DNA from: Thermostichus sp047461615
GTDB taxonomy: Bacteria; Cyanobacteriota; Cyanobacteriia; Thermostichales; Thermostichaceae
Assembly: GCF_047461615.1 (NCBI RefSeq)
Contig: NZ_JANSHI010000008.1
Coordinates: 60,033-124,032 of the forward strand
Reading direction: 5' to 3'
Length of the DNA stretch: 64,000 nt
Position 1 is the stretch's first letter, and every line of letters begins with the position of its first letter. The translations under genes were made by a program, and so were the position numbers. The notes under the pieces are model-generated. The model did not search any database. It worked only from the letters and a program-made list of their open reading frames with translations, and had not been told where the DNA came from. Shown piece after piece: positions 41,124-49,627 of this stretch.

Positions 41124-41481
41124 GCTGGTGCTGCGGGGTCTTAGCTTCCATGCCCACCACGGCTATCGTCCTGAGGAGGCCCTGTTGGGGGCGCGCTTTG
41201 TGGTGGATGTGGAGCTGCAGCTTGCCTTGGTTCCCCAAGAGGATGACTTGGCCCACACCGTGGACTACGCCCAGGTGTACGAGGCAGTGCGGGAAGAGGT
41301 GACCCAGCAGCGCTACCGGTTGATTGAGACGTTGGCAGACCGGATTGCCGAGCGGCTGTGGCAGAGCTATCCCCAGGTGGAAGCCCTGACGGTGCGGGTG
41401 CACAAGCCGCAAGCCCCCCTGGCAGGGCTGTTTGACGATGTGTACGTGGAGATCGTCCGCCGTCGCTCCACCCCTCCATGA
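41110..41481 (+). CDS. folB: Dihydroneopterin aldolase
   Basis: A 123-residue enzyme that cleaves 7,8-dihydroneopterin to the 6-hydroxymethyl pterin used by FolK. The family start LVLRGLSFHAHHGYRPEE is present, with Glu of the substrate pocket, the VDYAQVY segment and the C-terminal VRVHKPQAPL containing the catalytic Lys. The GTG start at 41110 lies inside the end of folP; its own end overlaps folK by four bases. Confidence 0.93.
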   Translation: MSQTRLVLRGLSFHAHHGYRPEEALLGARFVVDVELQLALVPQEDDLAHTVDYAQVYEAVREEVTQQRYRLIETLADRIAERLWQSYPQVEALTVRVHKPQAPLAGLFDDVYVEIVRRRSTPP

Positions 41482-41984
41482 AGCCTGACCTGGCCTACAT
41501 AGCTCTGGGGAGCAACCTCGGGGATCCGCTGCAGCAGTTGCGCACGGCCATGCAGAAGTTGCCGCGTCTGGGAGAGGTGGTGGCCCGCTCCAGCCTCTAC
41601 CGCAGCCCTGCCCAAGGAGGGCCGCCGGGCCAGCCCGACTACCTCAACGCCGTGGTGGCCCTGGATCCCTTTCCGCCTTACCAATCCCCCCTGGAGTTGC
41701 TCAGGGCGCTGCTGGCCATCGAGCAGGAAGCAGGGCGGGTGCGGCGCATACGCTGGGAGGCCAGAACGCTGGACTTGGATCTGCTGACCATGGGCAATTG
41801 GGTTCTTAACAGCCCCGCCCTGACCCTGCCCCACCCTCGCATGATGGAGCGCCCCTTCGTCCTGGCCCCCCTGTGCGAAATCAATCCCCACTGGCGCCAC
41901 CCGGAAACCGGCATAGCCGCAGCCGAGGCGCTGGCTGCCCTGGATAGCTCCTGGCTCGAGCGCACCGACCTAGGCTGGGACTAA
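41478..41984 (+). CDS. folK: 2-Amino-4-hydroxy-6-hydroxymethyldihydropteridine pyrophosphokinase
   Basis: FolK (HPPK) transfers pyrophosphate from ATP to hydroxymethyl-dihydropterin, making the FolP substrate. The 168-residue protein shows YIALGSNLGDP at the start, the pterin-binding YLNAVVAL segment, ARTLDLDLLTMG with the Mg2+-binding Asp pair, and LPHPRMMERPFVLAPL. It is the third gene of the folate operon, joined to folB by an ATGA overlap. Its stop lies five bases from the convergent gap stop. Confidence 0.95.
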   Translation: MKPDLAYIALGSNLGDPLQQLRTAMQKLPRLGEVVARSSLYRSPAQGGPPGQPDYLNAVVALDPFPPYQSPLELLRALLAIEQEAGRVRRIRWEARTLDLDLLTMGNWVLNSPALTLPHPRMMERPFVLAPLCEINPHWRHPETGIAAAEALAALDSSWLERTDLGWD

Positions 41985-41988
41985 AGCT

Positions 41989-43002
41989 CTACAGTGCAGC
42001 CGCCATTTTGGCTGCCAGATCCACCAGCCGCGAGGCGTAGCCGTATTCGTTGTCGTACCAGGAGAGCACCTTCACTGTGCGATCCCCTAGCGTCATCGTC
42101 GACTCCAGATCCACAATTGAAGAGTGGGGATCGCCGATGATATCTGCCGAGACAATGTGCGGCGGGGCAATGGCCAGGATCCCGCGCATCGGCCCCTCAG
42201 CAGCCTCGACAAAAGCTCGGTTAACCGCCTCTTTGGTGATGGGCCGCTCAGTGCGCACCACAAAGTCCACGATCGAGCCGGTTAGGGTGGGCACCCGCAG
42301 TGCCAGGCCGTCCATCTTCCCTTTCAGGGCAGGCAAGACCTCGGCAACTGCCGTAGCTGCCCCTGTTGTGGAAGGCACAATCGACACCGCCGCCGAGCGG
42401 CCCCGGCGATAGTCCTTGGGATCCGGGCGATCCACAATGGCCTGGGTGGCAGTGTAGGCATGGCACGTGGTGAGAAAGCCCGTCTCGATGCCAAAGTGAT
42501 CCAGCAAGACCTTGGCCAGCGGCGCCAGACAGTTGGTGGTACAGGAGGCGTTGGAGACGATGTGATGCCGCTCGGGGTCGTACTGGTCGTCGTTGACCCC
42601 TATCACCACTGTTAGGTCGGCACCCTTGGCAGGAGCAGAGATGATCACCTTTTTGGCGCCAGCTTCCAGGTGTTTGGCTGCTCCCTCCCGCTTGGTAAAC
42701 AGGCCAGTGGACTCTATTACCAGTTCGACGCCCAGATCTTTCCAGGGCAGTTGCGCCGGATCCCGTTCTGCCAGAACTCGGATCTTGTGGCTGCCGACGT
42801 GCAGGTGGCCATCGGCAACGCTCACCGTCTGGGGCAGGCGGCCGTAGGCAGAGTCAAATTGGAGTAGGTAAGCCAGATTTTCCGGCTCGGTTAGATCGTT
42901 AACCGCTACCACCTCCAGCCCCCGCTCTGGCTGGGAGAGCAGCGCTCGCAAAAACGAGCGGCCAATGCGACCAAATCCATTGATGGCTACCCGTGTGGTC
43001 AT
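41989..43002 (-). CDS. gap: Glyceraldehyde-3-phosphate dehydrogenase, type I
   Basis: A 337-residue glycolytic/Calvin-cycle enzyme with the Rossmann start VAINGFGRIGRSF, the active Cys-154 in NASCTTNC, the His in CHAYTATQ, and the C-terminal SWYDNEYGYASRLVD. The cofactor region VNDLTEPENLAYLL has Asp-36 where NAD is bound, which resembles NAD-preferring catabolic enzymes rather than the photosynthetic Gap2 form (AINDTGG type); preference is inference. Its upstream region carries an 11-bp-spaced direct repeat over the likely promoter. Confidence 0.93.
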   Translation of the reverse strand: MTTRVAINGFGRIGRSFLRALLSQPERGLEVVAVNDLTEPENLAYLLQFDSAYGRLPQTVSVADGHLHVGSHKIRVLAERDPAQLPWKDLGVELVIESTGLFTKREGAAKHLEAGAKKVIISAPAKGADLTVVIGVNDDQYDPERHHIVSNASCTTNCLAPLAKVLLDHFGIETGFLTTCHAYTATQAIVDRPDPKDYRRGRSAAVSIVPSTTGAATAVAEVLPALKGKMDGLALRVPTLTGSIVDFVVRTERPITKEAVNRAFVEAAEGPMRGILAIAPPHIVSADIIGDPHSSIVDLESTMTLGDRTVKVLSWYDNEYGYASRLVDLAAKMAAAL

Positions 43003-43105
43003 AGCAATCCTCCAGTAGCAGTCTAGGACGACGGGTTGGGGGCTGTAGCGCAGGAGACGCCAGTCCCCTAGAGATAGAGTGACACTCCCAGCCGCTGGAA
43101 GGGGA

Positions 43106-43126
43106 GGCTTAGTATAGGCTTAGTAT
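43106..43126 (-). repeat. Direct repeat with 11-bp period over the gap promoter
   Basis: GGCTTAGTAT occurs twice (43106-43115 and 43117-43126) with one base between, so the copies are one helical turn apart. On the gap strand each copy reads ATACTAAGCC, and the copy nearer to gap includes TATACT, a good -10 hexamer, about 105 bases before the gene. No clear -35 is present at normal spacing. This is the layout of a regulator-binding site on an activator-dependent promoter. Confidence 0.5.
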
Positions 43127-43390
43127 GGCCGGCTTCTTGCAAGGCTCTAAGGCAGGGTTGCAGCAGGAGGCTGACCCGGGAATCTAGGGTCGGACTTCCC
43201 TGGCCGGGCGACTAGTTCTTCCCCCCCAGACCCTTTGAGACGCAAGTTGATAACCGCGTTGCTTTTGGGTACGTTAGGTGCAAGCGCTCCCGAAACTGGG
43301 AACACAAGTCCCGAGTCCCATCTCTATGTGAAGGAAGGAAAGCGGGAGAAGTTATTTCCCAGCCAAAGAGCGGCAACTTTTCCAGAGAGG

Positions 43391-43417
43391 TTGGCAGCGG
43401 CCTTAAGCCTTTATAAG
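43391..43417 (+). promoter_or_regulatory. Possible comFB promoter
   Basis: TTGGCA (43391-43396) and TATAAG (43412-43417) are separated by 15 bases, two fewer than ideal. They lie about 40 bases before the comFB start codon. Confidence 0.35.
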
Positions 43418-43458
43418 ACTTTTAAGACAACGAAAACAACGGCGAGGGGATCCCACCC

Positions 43459-43836
43459 ATGGAAGCACGCAAACCTCTGAAGAAACTGGAAAATCAGATG
43501 GAGCGGGCTGTTCTGGAGATGGTGAACGAGCTGCTGCTCATGGAAAGCCAGCAGCGCTACTGCTTGTGCGAAAGATTCTGTCACGATGCCGCTGCGCTGG
43601 CCCTCAACAACCTCCAGCCCCGCTACACTACTAGTTTTGAAGGCTCTATATACACCCTAGAGGCTATCCAGGCGGATCAGGAGTTGCAGAGGCAAATTCG
43701 CCTGGAAGTGACCAAGGCCATGGAGCGGGTGGCGGCCAATCCTCTCTGTCCAGAACCTGACTGTCCCCTGCAGCTGCGCAACGCCAAGACGGTAGAGTTA
43801 GAGCTAGCCCACAGCAATCCTGAACAAGAAAGCTGA
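43459..43836 (+). CDS. ComFB-domain protein (possible c-di-GMP receptor)
   Basis: A 125-residue protein of the ComFB family: an acidic helix (VLEMVNELLLMES), the Cys cluster YCLCERFCHD, and the core DAAALALNNLQPRYTTS. ComFB was named in Bacillus competence operons; cyanobacterial members have been reported to bind cyclic di-GMP and control cell size or pili. The C-terminus has a Cys pair (PLCPEPDCP). It starts at ATG 43459 with GAGGGG upstream and is followed after four bases by pheA, so it is cotranscribed with that gene. Role here unproven. Confidence 0.8.
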   Translation: MEARKPLKKLENQMERAVLEMVNELLLMESQQRYCLCERFCHDAAALALNNLQPRYTTSFEGSIYTLEAIQADQELQRQIRLEVTKAMERVAANPLCPEPDCPLQLRNAKTVELELAHSNPEQES

Positions 43837-43840
43837 AGGG

Positions 43841-44755
43841 ATGGACTCCATCGTCTCCTCTGCGCCAGTGGCCTTTCTAGGCCCTGCCGGAACCTATACG
43901 GAGCTAGCCGCCCTGCTGGCCTGTCCCGAGCAGCCCCACCTCCACAGCCAGGGATCCCACCCCTTGGTGCCCTACCCCACCATTAGCGCCTGCTTGGAAG
44001 CGGTGGCTGCCGGCGAGCAGGCCTGGGCAGTGGTGCCGGTAGAAAACTCCGTCGAGGGCGGCGTCTCGATGACCCTAGATGCCCTCTGGCAACTGGAAGG
44101 GCTAAGCATTCGCCAGGCGCTCATTCTGCCAATTCGCCATGCCCTCATCAGCTGTGCCTCCCGGCTAGAGCAGATTGAGCAGGTCTACTCCCACCCGCAA
44201 GCTTTGGCCCAATGTCAGGCTTGGTTGCGATCCCACCTGCCGCAGGCCACCTTGATCCCAACCCGCTCCACCACCGAAGAACTGGAGCGGCTGCCAAGCC
44301 AGCCCAAAGCTGCTGTCATCGCCTCAGAGCGGGCTGCAGAGCTTTACCAACTGCCGGTCTTGGCCTGCCCAATCAACGACCACCCGGACAATTCCACCCG
44401 CTTTTGGGTGGTGGGCCGCTGCGGATCTTCACCGGGGGGATCCCACACTTCCCTGGCCTTTAGCCTGCCCCACAATGTGCCAGGAGCGCTGCTGAAGCCG
44501 CTGCAAGTTTTTGCCGAGCGGGGCCTGAACATGTCGCGCATTGAGTCCCGCCCCACCAAGAAATCGGCGGGAACCTACGTCTTCTTTGTCGATCTGGAAA
44601 ACCCGGTCGGCCAACCCTATCTGCCTGATGAGGTCATTGCGGCCTTGGAGGCCATTGCCGAGATCCTCAAACTTTTTGGCAGCTACCCTGTCCATGACCT
44701 CAGCAAGCAGAACTACAGGGATCTGCTTGGCCAAGGCAATCCGGTTTATTCGTAG
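43841..44755 (+). CDS. pheA: Prephenate dehydratase
   Basis: PheA makes phenylpyruvate from prephenate in phenylalanine synthesis. The 304-residue monofunctional form has FLGPAGTYTE, the VVPVENSVEGGVS active segment, the STTEE region, and a C-terminal ACT domain with the Phe-binding motif SRIESRPTK for feedback control. The start at 43841 is set by the family N-terminus. Its last ten bases overlap the end of the convergent TauE/SafE gene. Confidence 0.93.
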   Translation: MDSIVSSAPVAFLGPAGTYTELAALLACPEQPHLHSQGSHPLVPYPTISACLEAVAAGEQAWAVVPVENSVEGGVSMTLDALWQLEGLSIRQALILPIRHALISCASRLEQIEQVYSHPQALAQCQAWLRSHLPQATLIPTRSTTEELERLPSQPKAAVIASERAAELYQLPVLACPINDHPDNSTRFWVVGRCGSSPGGSHTSLAFSLPHNVPGALLKPLQVFAERGLNMSRIESRPTKKSAGTYVFFVDLENPVGQPYLPDEVIAALEAIAEILKLFGSYPVHDLSKQNYRDLLGQGNPVYS

Positions 44756-45633
44756 CTTTGCCAGGCCTGCCAAAAAACGTAGAGAGAAACCAGGGCCAGA
44801 AAGCTGCGCAACAGTAGCCTGACCACTGCCTCGGGCAATCTGGGCAAGAGGCGGGTGCTGACCTGAACGCCGGCTAATCCCCCCATCCCCAAGATGAGGC
44901 CGGGAATCCAGAGCACGTTCTGGCGGAGGGTGCCCTCCCCAAAACCCAGGGCGTTCGCCATCCAATCGCCCAGGCCAGCATGGCCGAAGGTGGCAGCAGC
45001 GGCTGTAATCCCAATCACTCCCAAGCTGGTTTGGATGGCCACCTTGAGGGCTTCCCCCAACAGCAGGATCTGCAGCGGTACCAGGATAATGCCACCGCCA
45101 ATGCCGAAAAGCCCCGCCAACAAGCCGGCAGCGCCCCCGGTCAGGATGCGGGCCAGCCAGGGAGGCATCGGGATCCTAATAGCAGAGCGGTTGCCGAGTT
45201 TCCCTGCATCGGGGGACTTCGCCCTGCCGGCCGCAGCACCTGGCCTCCCCAACCCTTGGGCGTGGGCGACCGCGGTTTTGCCCAGCTCCACCAGGTAAAT
45301 GTTCGCTAGCAACAGCACCCCAAAGGCCGCTAGTAACAGATAGCCGGGCAGGTGACTGGCAAGGATTGCCCCCCCTTGGGCTGTGAACAGAGCCGGGATC
45401 CCCAGCAGAATTACCCGCTTGGGATCCAGCATTCCCCTGCGCCAGTTTTGGAAGCTGCCTGCGAGGGAGGTGAGGAGCATGGAAAAGTTGCTCGTGGCAA
45501 CCGCCTGCAGCGGCGGGATCCCCAAGCTGACCTGCAAGGGCACCAGGATCGTGCCGCCGCCGATACCCAAAAGGCCGGCCAAGATCCCTGTTGCCACGCC
45601 GCCCATTGCCAAAGCTAGATTTTTTCCTACCAA
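44746..45633 (-). CDS. TauE/SafE-family membrane transporter
   Basis: A 295-residue protein with about eight membrane helices built as two related halves, each carrying the family motif (LGIGGGTILVPLQ in the first, FGIGGGIILVPLQ in the second). The family exports or imports sulfur compounds and organic anions such as sulfite, taurine-derived anions and sulfoacetate. The substrate here is unknown. A basic loop of about 30 residues (GRPGAAAGRAKSPDAGK) joins the halves. It is the last gene of the minus-strand run 51.5-44.7 kb, 26 bases after the oxidoreductase gene. Confidence 0.88.
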   Translation of the reverse strand: MVGKNLALAMGGVATGILAGLLGIGGGTILVPLQVSLGIPPLQAVATSNFSMLLTSLAGSFQNWRRGMLDPKRVILLGIPALFTAQGGAILASHLPGYLLLAAFGVLLLANIYLVELGKTAVAHAQGLGRPGAAAGRAKSPDAGKLGNRSAIRIPMPPWLARILTGGAAGLLAGLFGIGGGIILVPLQILLLGEALKVAIQTSLGVIGITAAAATFGHAGLGDWMANALGFGEGTLRQNVLWIPGLILGMGGLAGVQVSTRLLPRLPEAVVRLLLRSFLALVSLYVFWQAWQSYE

Positions 45634-45659
45634 GGCTTTGGCTCTCCTCCCCTAGGGAG

Positions 45660-46712
45660 CTACGGCAAGAAACTGCAGCGAGGCTTGGCTTCGCGCCAGG
45701 CACAGCCGTCCAGAGCAATCCGCTCCACCTCCGAGGCCAGCTTTAGGGCCTTTAGGGCCTGCTCCCCGCCCACCGAAGGCTGGCTGCCGCCCCGCACACA
45801 GTTGATGAAATGCTCTAGCTCGGCATGCAGCTTATCAATAGGTTCGATATAAACCTTCTCGATAAGGCCCTCCCGCGGGTAGGGCGCCTGGCCGTAGTCG
45901 TGGCTACTGCCGCCTCCCTGGCGGTAAATCGAGATCTCGTTGTGGAGAAAATCGGCTTCCACGAGGGCATTTTTGCAGTGGACGGCGATGGTGCGCACCT
46001 TGCGGTGGGTAACCTTGCTGGCAGTGAGGGTGGCGATGGCGCCGTTGGCAAAGGTGAGGGTGGCTGTGACGTAGTCGAGGTAGCCTAAGTTGGAGGCGCG
46101 GTTGCCGCTAGCAGTAATCTGGGTTACAGGGGAAGGGATCAGCTCCAGCAACAGGTCGATGTCGTGGATCATCAGGTCAAACACCACCGACACGTCGCTG
46201 GCCCGGTCGGAATAGGGGCTGAGTCGGTGGGCCTCAAAAGCCAGCGGCTCTTCGCGCTGCAAAACTTGCCCCAGCCTTTGAAAGACGGGGCTGAAGCGCT
46301 CGATGTGTCCTACCTGCAGAATGCAATTGCAGTCGGCGGCGCGGTTGACCAGGGATTCTGCCTCGGCAATACTGGCGGCAATGGGCTTTTCAATGAGCAC
46401 GTGTACCCCCGCCTCCAGGCAGGCCATACCCACCTCGTGGTGAAGAACGGTGGGAACGGCGATGGCCACGGCGGCCACGTGGGGCAGCAGCTCCCGGTAG
46501 TCTTCGTAGAAGTGGACTCGATAGCGGCTGGCTACATCCAGGCCCCGCTCCACGTTGATGTCGGCCACGCCCACCACTTGCACGTCCTTCATCAGGCTAA
46601 AGACGCGAGCATGGTGCTGGCCCATGTTGCCGACCCCGATGACGCCGACAGGAACCGGCTGGCCAGGGTAACGGCGGGGAGAGTTGGCAGGACGCGGGCA
46701 GGATCGAGCCAT
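45660..46712 (-). CDS. Gfo/Idh/MocA-family oxidoreductase
   Basis: A 350-residue NAD(P)-dependent enzyme. The N-terminal Rossmann part has GVIGVGNMGQHHARV, the acceptor loop VADIN and the family EKPIA containing the catalytic Lys; the C-terminal alpha/beta domain has HDIDLLLELI. Such enzymes oxidise or reduce sugars and inositols, often nucleotide-sugar precursors of surface glycans. It lies in the same run as the O-mannosyltransferase, which fits a sugar-donor role, but this is inference. The first 15 residues are outside the fold; the start may be slightly later. Confidence 0.85.
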   Translation of the reverse strand: MARSCPRPANSPRRYPGQPVPVGVIGVGNMGQHHARVFSLMKDVQVVGVADINVERGLDVASRYRVHFYEDYRELLPHVAAVAIAVPTVLHHEVGMACLEAGVHVLIEKPIAASIAEAESLVNRAADCNCILQVGHIERFSPVFQRLGQVLQREEPLAFEAHRLSPYSDRASDVSVVFDLMIHDIDLLLELIPSPVTQITASGNRASNLGYLDYVTATLTFANGAIATLTASKVTHRKVRTIAVHCKNALVEADFLHNEISIYRQGGGSSHDYGQAPYPREGLIEKVYIEPIDKLHAELEHFINCVRGGSQPSVGGEQALKALKLASEVERIALDGCAWREAKPRCSFLP

Positions 46713-46819
46713 AGGTTACCACTACCTCCACCACAAGCGCTTAACAAACCACACCCCGCCTTCCGGCAAGGAAGCCCAGCTTCTCCTAGACAAACTGCCC
46801 AAAGCTTACCATGCCCCCC

Positions 46820-48433
46820 TCAAATCCAGTTCAAGCCAGGAACAGGCGGCAGGCGTAGGGGTGCTCGCTCGCAGGCCTGGGGGCTAAAGCAGAAGAGCGG
46901 TGTCGGGGTGGGGCGGAACCACATGCGCGCATAAAACTGGTCTGGCCTGAGGGGAAGGCCAAACCAAACAGGGAAGAAGAAGAGAAAAGACGCCAAAACC
47001 AAGCTCACCGCCATCCAGCTCACCCGCCGCCAGAAGCGACGGTAGTGCCGCCAGCCCAGCAGCACCAGCCAGGCCAGGGCCAGGGTGCTGAATGCCAGAG
47101 CACTCATGTAGTGGTAGATGAAGACGCAGCGGCTGACGAGGAACCAGGGCAGGTAGTTGGCCGCGTAGCCGATTAAGATAAAGGCTTCCAGGCCGTGGAA
47201 GCGGCGGATCCCGCGCCAGACCAGCACCAGGATCGAGCCTGTCCCCAGCCACCACAGCCAGGGATTGCCCAGGCCATGGACTGCTCGCCACAGGTTGCCC
47301 TGACTGCTGAAGTAGTAGCCCACCGGGCGGCCCATAATTGGCCAAGACCAGGCCCCCGCCGAGGCCAAGGGGGTGGTCAGCCAAGGTCGTAGCGCTGGGA
47401 ACCAGGCCACCAGGGAGCGCAAGCTGGTGGAGCAATAGGGGTGAACGGGGGTGTTCTCATCGACCACAAGATCAGCATGCAGGTGCCCGCTGTAAACCGC
47501 CTGATTGATGAGCACTAGAGAGCGAAAGTAGTTCTGGATCCCAGTCCAGCTCCAATCCAGCGTCAGCCCCTGCTGCGGGTTGAGCTGCAGGTGTGGGATC
47601 CACTGAAGGGCATAAAAGGCCAGCGGCGCAAGGGCAAAGCAAAAGGCATAGTGCCACCAGCGCAGGCGGCGGATCTGGCTCAAGATCCCCAGCCTTGGGA
47701 GCCACTGCGGGCGCAGCCAGACCACCCCCCAGACCAGGATCCCCAGGAGGGCAAACATGAAAGCAAACCAGAGGCCATTCCACTTCACAGAAGCCGCCGC
47801 CCCCAGGAGGATGCCGGAGCCGGTGAGGTGAAGAGTCCGCTGCCAACCGCGGCGTTCCAGCCCGCTTAGGAGCAAAATCAAGGCCGCCAGGCCAAAGGCA
47901 ACCAAGTACACGTTAATCAGGCCAAAGCGGGACTCCACCAGAAACACCCCGTCCGTGAGCAGCAGAGCCCCACTTAGGAGCGCAAAGCCCACGTGGTAGG
48001 TGAGGCGATAGGCCAAGCCAGCCAGCAAAAGCGGAATCAAGGACCCGCACAAGGCGGTAGCTAGGCGAAAGCCCCACTCGTTGCGGCCAAAGAGTTGGAT
48101 GCTGAGAGCGATGAAGTACTTCCCCAGGGGCGGATGTACGTCGTAGAAGGGCTTCCCGTCGAGGTAATTTTGGGCAAACTGAGGGAAATACACCTCGTCG
48201 AACACCGGCGCCGGCAACTCGGCCAGTCGCCATAGGCGCAGCCCCAGGCTCATCAGAAAGATCCCAAGCGCTCCCCCCAGCAGCCAGCGGCGCTCTCCTG
48301 CGGACCCAATTGCAGCCAGAGCGGCAGTTGCTGCCTCTGGAGGCAAGTTGCCAGTGGCTACCCCTTCAGGGTCAGAGGCAGCAAGGAGGGGCTTATCCCC
48401 TTCCGGCCTTGCGGGTTGGTGGGGTGAAGCCAT
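46820..48433 (-). CDS. Protein O-mannosyltransferase (PMT, GT39)
   Basis: A 537-residue integral membrane glycosyltransferase with about ten helices. The first extracytoplasmic loop has the catalytic Asp-79/Glu-80 pair in APVFDEVYFP and then DVHPPLGKYF, the hallmark of the PMT family. PMTs transfer mannose (or another sugar) from a polyprenyl phosphate to Ser/Thr of exported proteins as they cross the membrane. The N-terminal 45 residues are disordered and cytoplasmic. It follows two genes for exported proteins, which are natural candidate substrates. Confidence 0.9.
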   Translation of the reverse strand: MASPHQPARPEGDKPLLAASDPEGVATGNLPPEAATAALAAIGSAGERRWLLGGALGIFLMSLGLRLWRLAELPAPVFDEVYFPQFAQNYLDGKPFYDVHPPLGKYFIALSIQLFGRNEWGFRLATALCGSLIPLLLAGLAYRLTYHVGFALLSGALLLTDGVFLVESRFGLINVYLVAFGLAALILLLSGLERRGWQRTLHLTGSGILLGAAASVKWNGLWFAFMFALLGILVWGVVWLRPQWLPRLGILSQIRRLRWWHYAFCFALAPLAFYALQWIPHLQLNPQQGLTLDWSWTGIQNYFRSLVLINQAVYSGHLHADLVVDENTPVHPYCSTSLRSLVAWFPALRPWLTTPLASAGAWSWPIMGRPVGYYFSSQGNLWRAVHGLGNPWLWWLGTGSILVLVWRGIRRFHGLEAFILIGYAANYLPWFLVSRCVFIYHYMSALAFSTLALAWLVLLGWRHYRRFWRRVSWMAVSLVLASFLFFFPVWFGLPLRPDQFYARMWFRPTPTPLFCFSPQACERAPLRLPPVPGLNWI

Positions 48434-48511
48434 GGGCAGGAGACGTCAGCAGGGATCCTCAGTGCTACTTTAACCTGCCGCCGTTGCTATGCCAGTCCCT
48501 ACTTAAAGCCC

Positions 48512-49582
48512 TTAGGAGGTGGGAATGACCAGCTCCACGGCTGTATCCAGGCGCGAAGGTGGCACTGGGGCCTCGCCTGGGGCCAGCTCTAGGTAAGAGG
48601 CCAGCGGGTGGTTCTTTTTCCAGCGGGATCCGATTTCGGCGGCCATTTGCGTGACCTGGATTTGGTAGAGCTGGGCCAGGTCGTCGGCGTTGAGGTTGCC
48701 CCGTTCCACCTGGTTGCGGCTGGCCTCCGCCAGAACCTCCGCCACGAGGTTGCCCTGCTCGTCAAATCTCCACAGCTCCAGGCGGCTGCGGGAGCGCAGG
48801 CTTACCTCAGTGGGCGAAGTCGGGCGGGTGAGGACATCGACGCGGGCGATGACAATGGCCTCCAGGCCTAGGTAGTCGAAAAACCGGCTCACCGCTTCTG
48901 GCTTGCGGCGATCCCACTCAAACAGCTCGTAGATGGGCCAGCCCACCTGGCGCAGGATCGGCTGCAGGCGGCGGTTGTCCAGGGGCACCACCTTCTCGGT
49001 GTTGGGGATCAGACCCAGGCGCACCACCTCTATGGCCAGGCGCTGGCTCAAAAGCCGGGTATGGTCCAGCCCTCCCACCCCCAAAATGCCAAGGCGACGC
49101 CGCGGCTGGGGCCGGAGGGGCACCTGCAAAACCACCTCCACAGGGGTGGTCAGGCCTGCCTGCAGCAGGATCTCCTGCTCTGCCTTTTCGTAATCGGGGT
49201 GCCACACCGTCAGCAGCCGGCGCCCAGCCGGAGCTTGGTTGAGCTCGAAGGCGCCCTGCTCGTCCGTTTGGATGGGCTGAGCGAGGTTCTCCAAGCCCTC
49301 TAAGTGCACCTGCGCCCCGGCCACCGGCTGCCCCAGGCTGTTGCTCACCTGCCCCACCAGACGCGCCTGGGATTCCGCCTGATCCCGGTGGGGAAACAAC
49401 GCCGTCAGAGGGAGAGGGGGGGTGGCCAGAGCCTGGGCCGAGACTTCCGCAGCCAGGGCTAGCCAACTGCCAAGCGCCAGGCCGCCCCGGCCAATCCTGC
49501 GCTGCAGCGAGAAAAGGAAAACGAGAACAGCCATGACGACGTCCGCCAATTGCAGGGGGTTCTCCACAGGCAAGCTCCTCAC
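48512..49582 (-). CDS. Exported protein with carboxypeptidase-regulatory-like domain
   Basis: A 356-residue protein. Residues about 30-52 are a signal or anchor helix (LALGSWLALAAEVSAQA). Residues 72-150 form a transthyretin-like regulatory domain (LVGQVSNSLGQPVAGAQVHLEG; FELNQAPAGRRLLTVWHPDY). The rest (160-356) contains an alpha/beta segment (LLSQRLAIEVVRLGL; LGLEAIVIARVD) seen in related form at the end of the larger neighbour, suggesting a paralogous pair. It resembles TolB/CsgG-like periplasmic domains in pattern, but no family is assigned. It lies 45 bases after the propeller gene on the same strand. Confidence 0.65.
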   Translation of the reverse strand: MRSLPVENPLQLADVVMAVLVFLFSLQRRIGRGGLALGSWLALAAEVSAQALATPPLPLTALFPHRDQAESQARLVGQVSNSLGQPVAGAQVHLEGLENLAQPIQTDEQGAFELNQAPAGRRLLTVWHPDYEKAEQEILLQAGLTTPVEVVLQVPLRPQPRRRLGILGVGGLDHTRLLSQRLAIEVVRLGLIPNTEKVVPLDNRRLQPILRQVGWPIYELFEWDRRKPEAVSRFFDYLGLEAIVIARVDVLTRPTSPTEVSLRSRSRLELWRFDEQGNLVAEVLAEASRNQVERGNLNADDLAQLYQIQVTQMAAEIGSRWKKNHPLASYLELAPGEAPVPPSRLDTAVELVIPTS

Positions 49583-49627
49583 TGAAGGAGGCGGCGCGGC
49601 AGCCCCCAGATTTAGCCGTGGGGTAGT

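Larger units (their letters stand above)
43003..43458. other. Divergent regulatory region gap / comFB
   Basis: 456 bases between diverging genes. It holds the likely gap promoter with a tandem repeat (43106-43126), a possible comFB promoter (43391-43417) and a purine-rich leader. A TTG-started 81-codon frame (43235-43480) exists but has no ribosome site and runs into comFB, so it is not taken as a gene. Confidence 0.5.

Noticed and set aside
43235..43480. 81-codon TTG-started frame with a signal-like start before comFB
   Set aside because: It has no ribosome site, a low-quality C-terminal half, and overlaps the well-supported comFB start.
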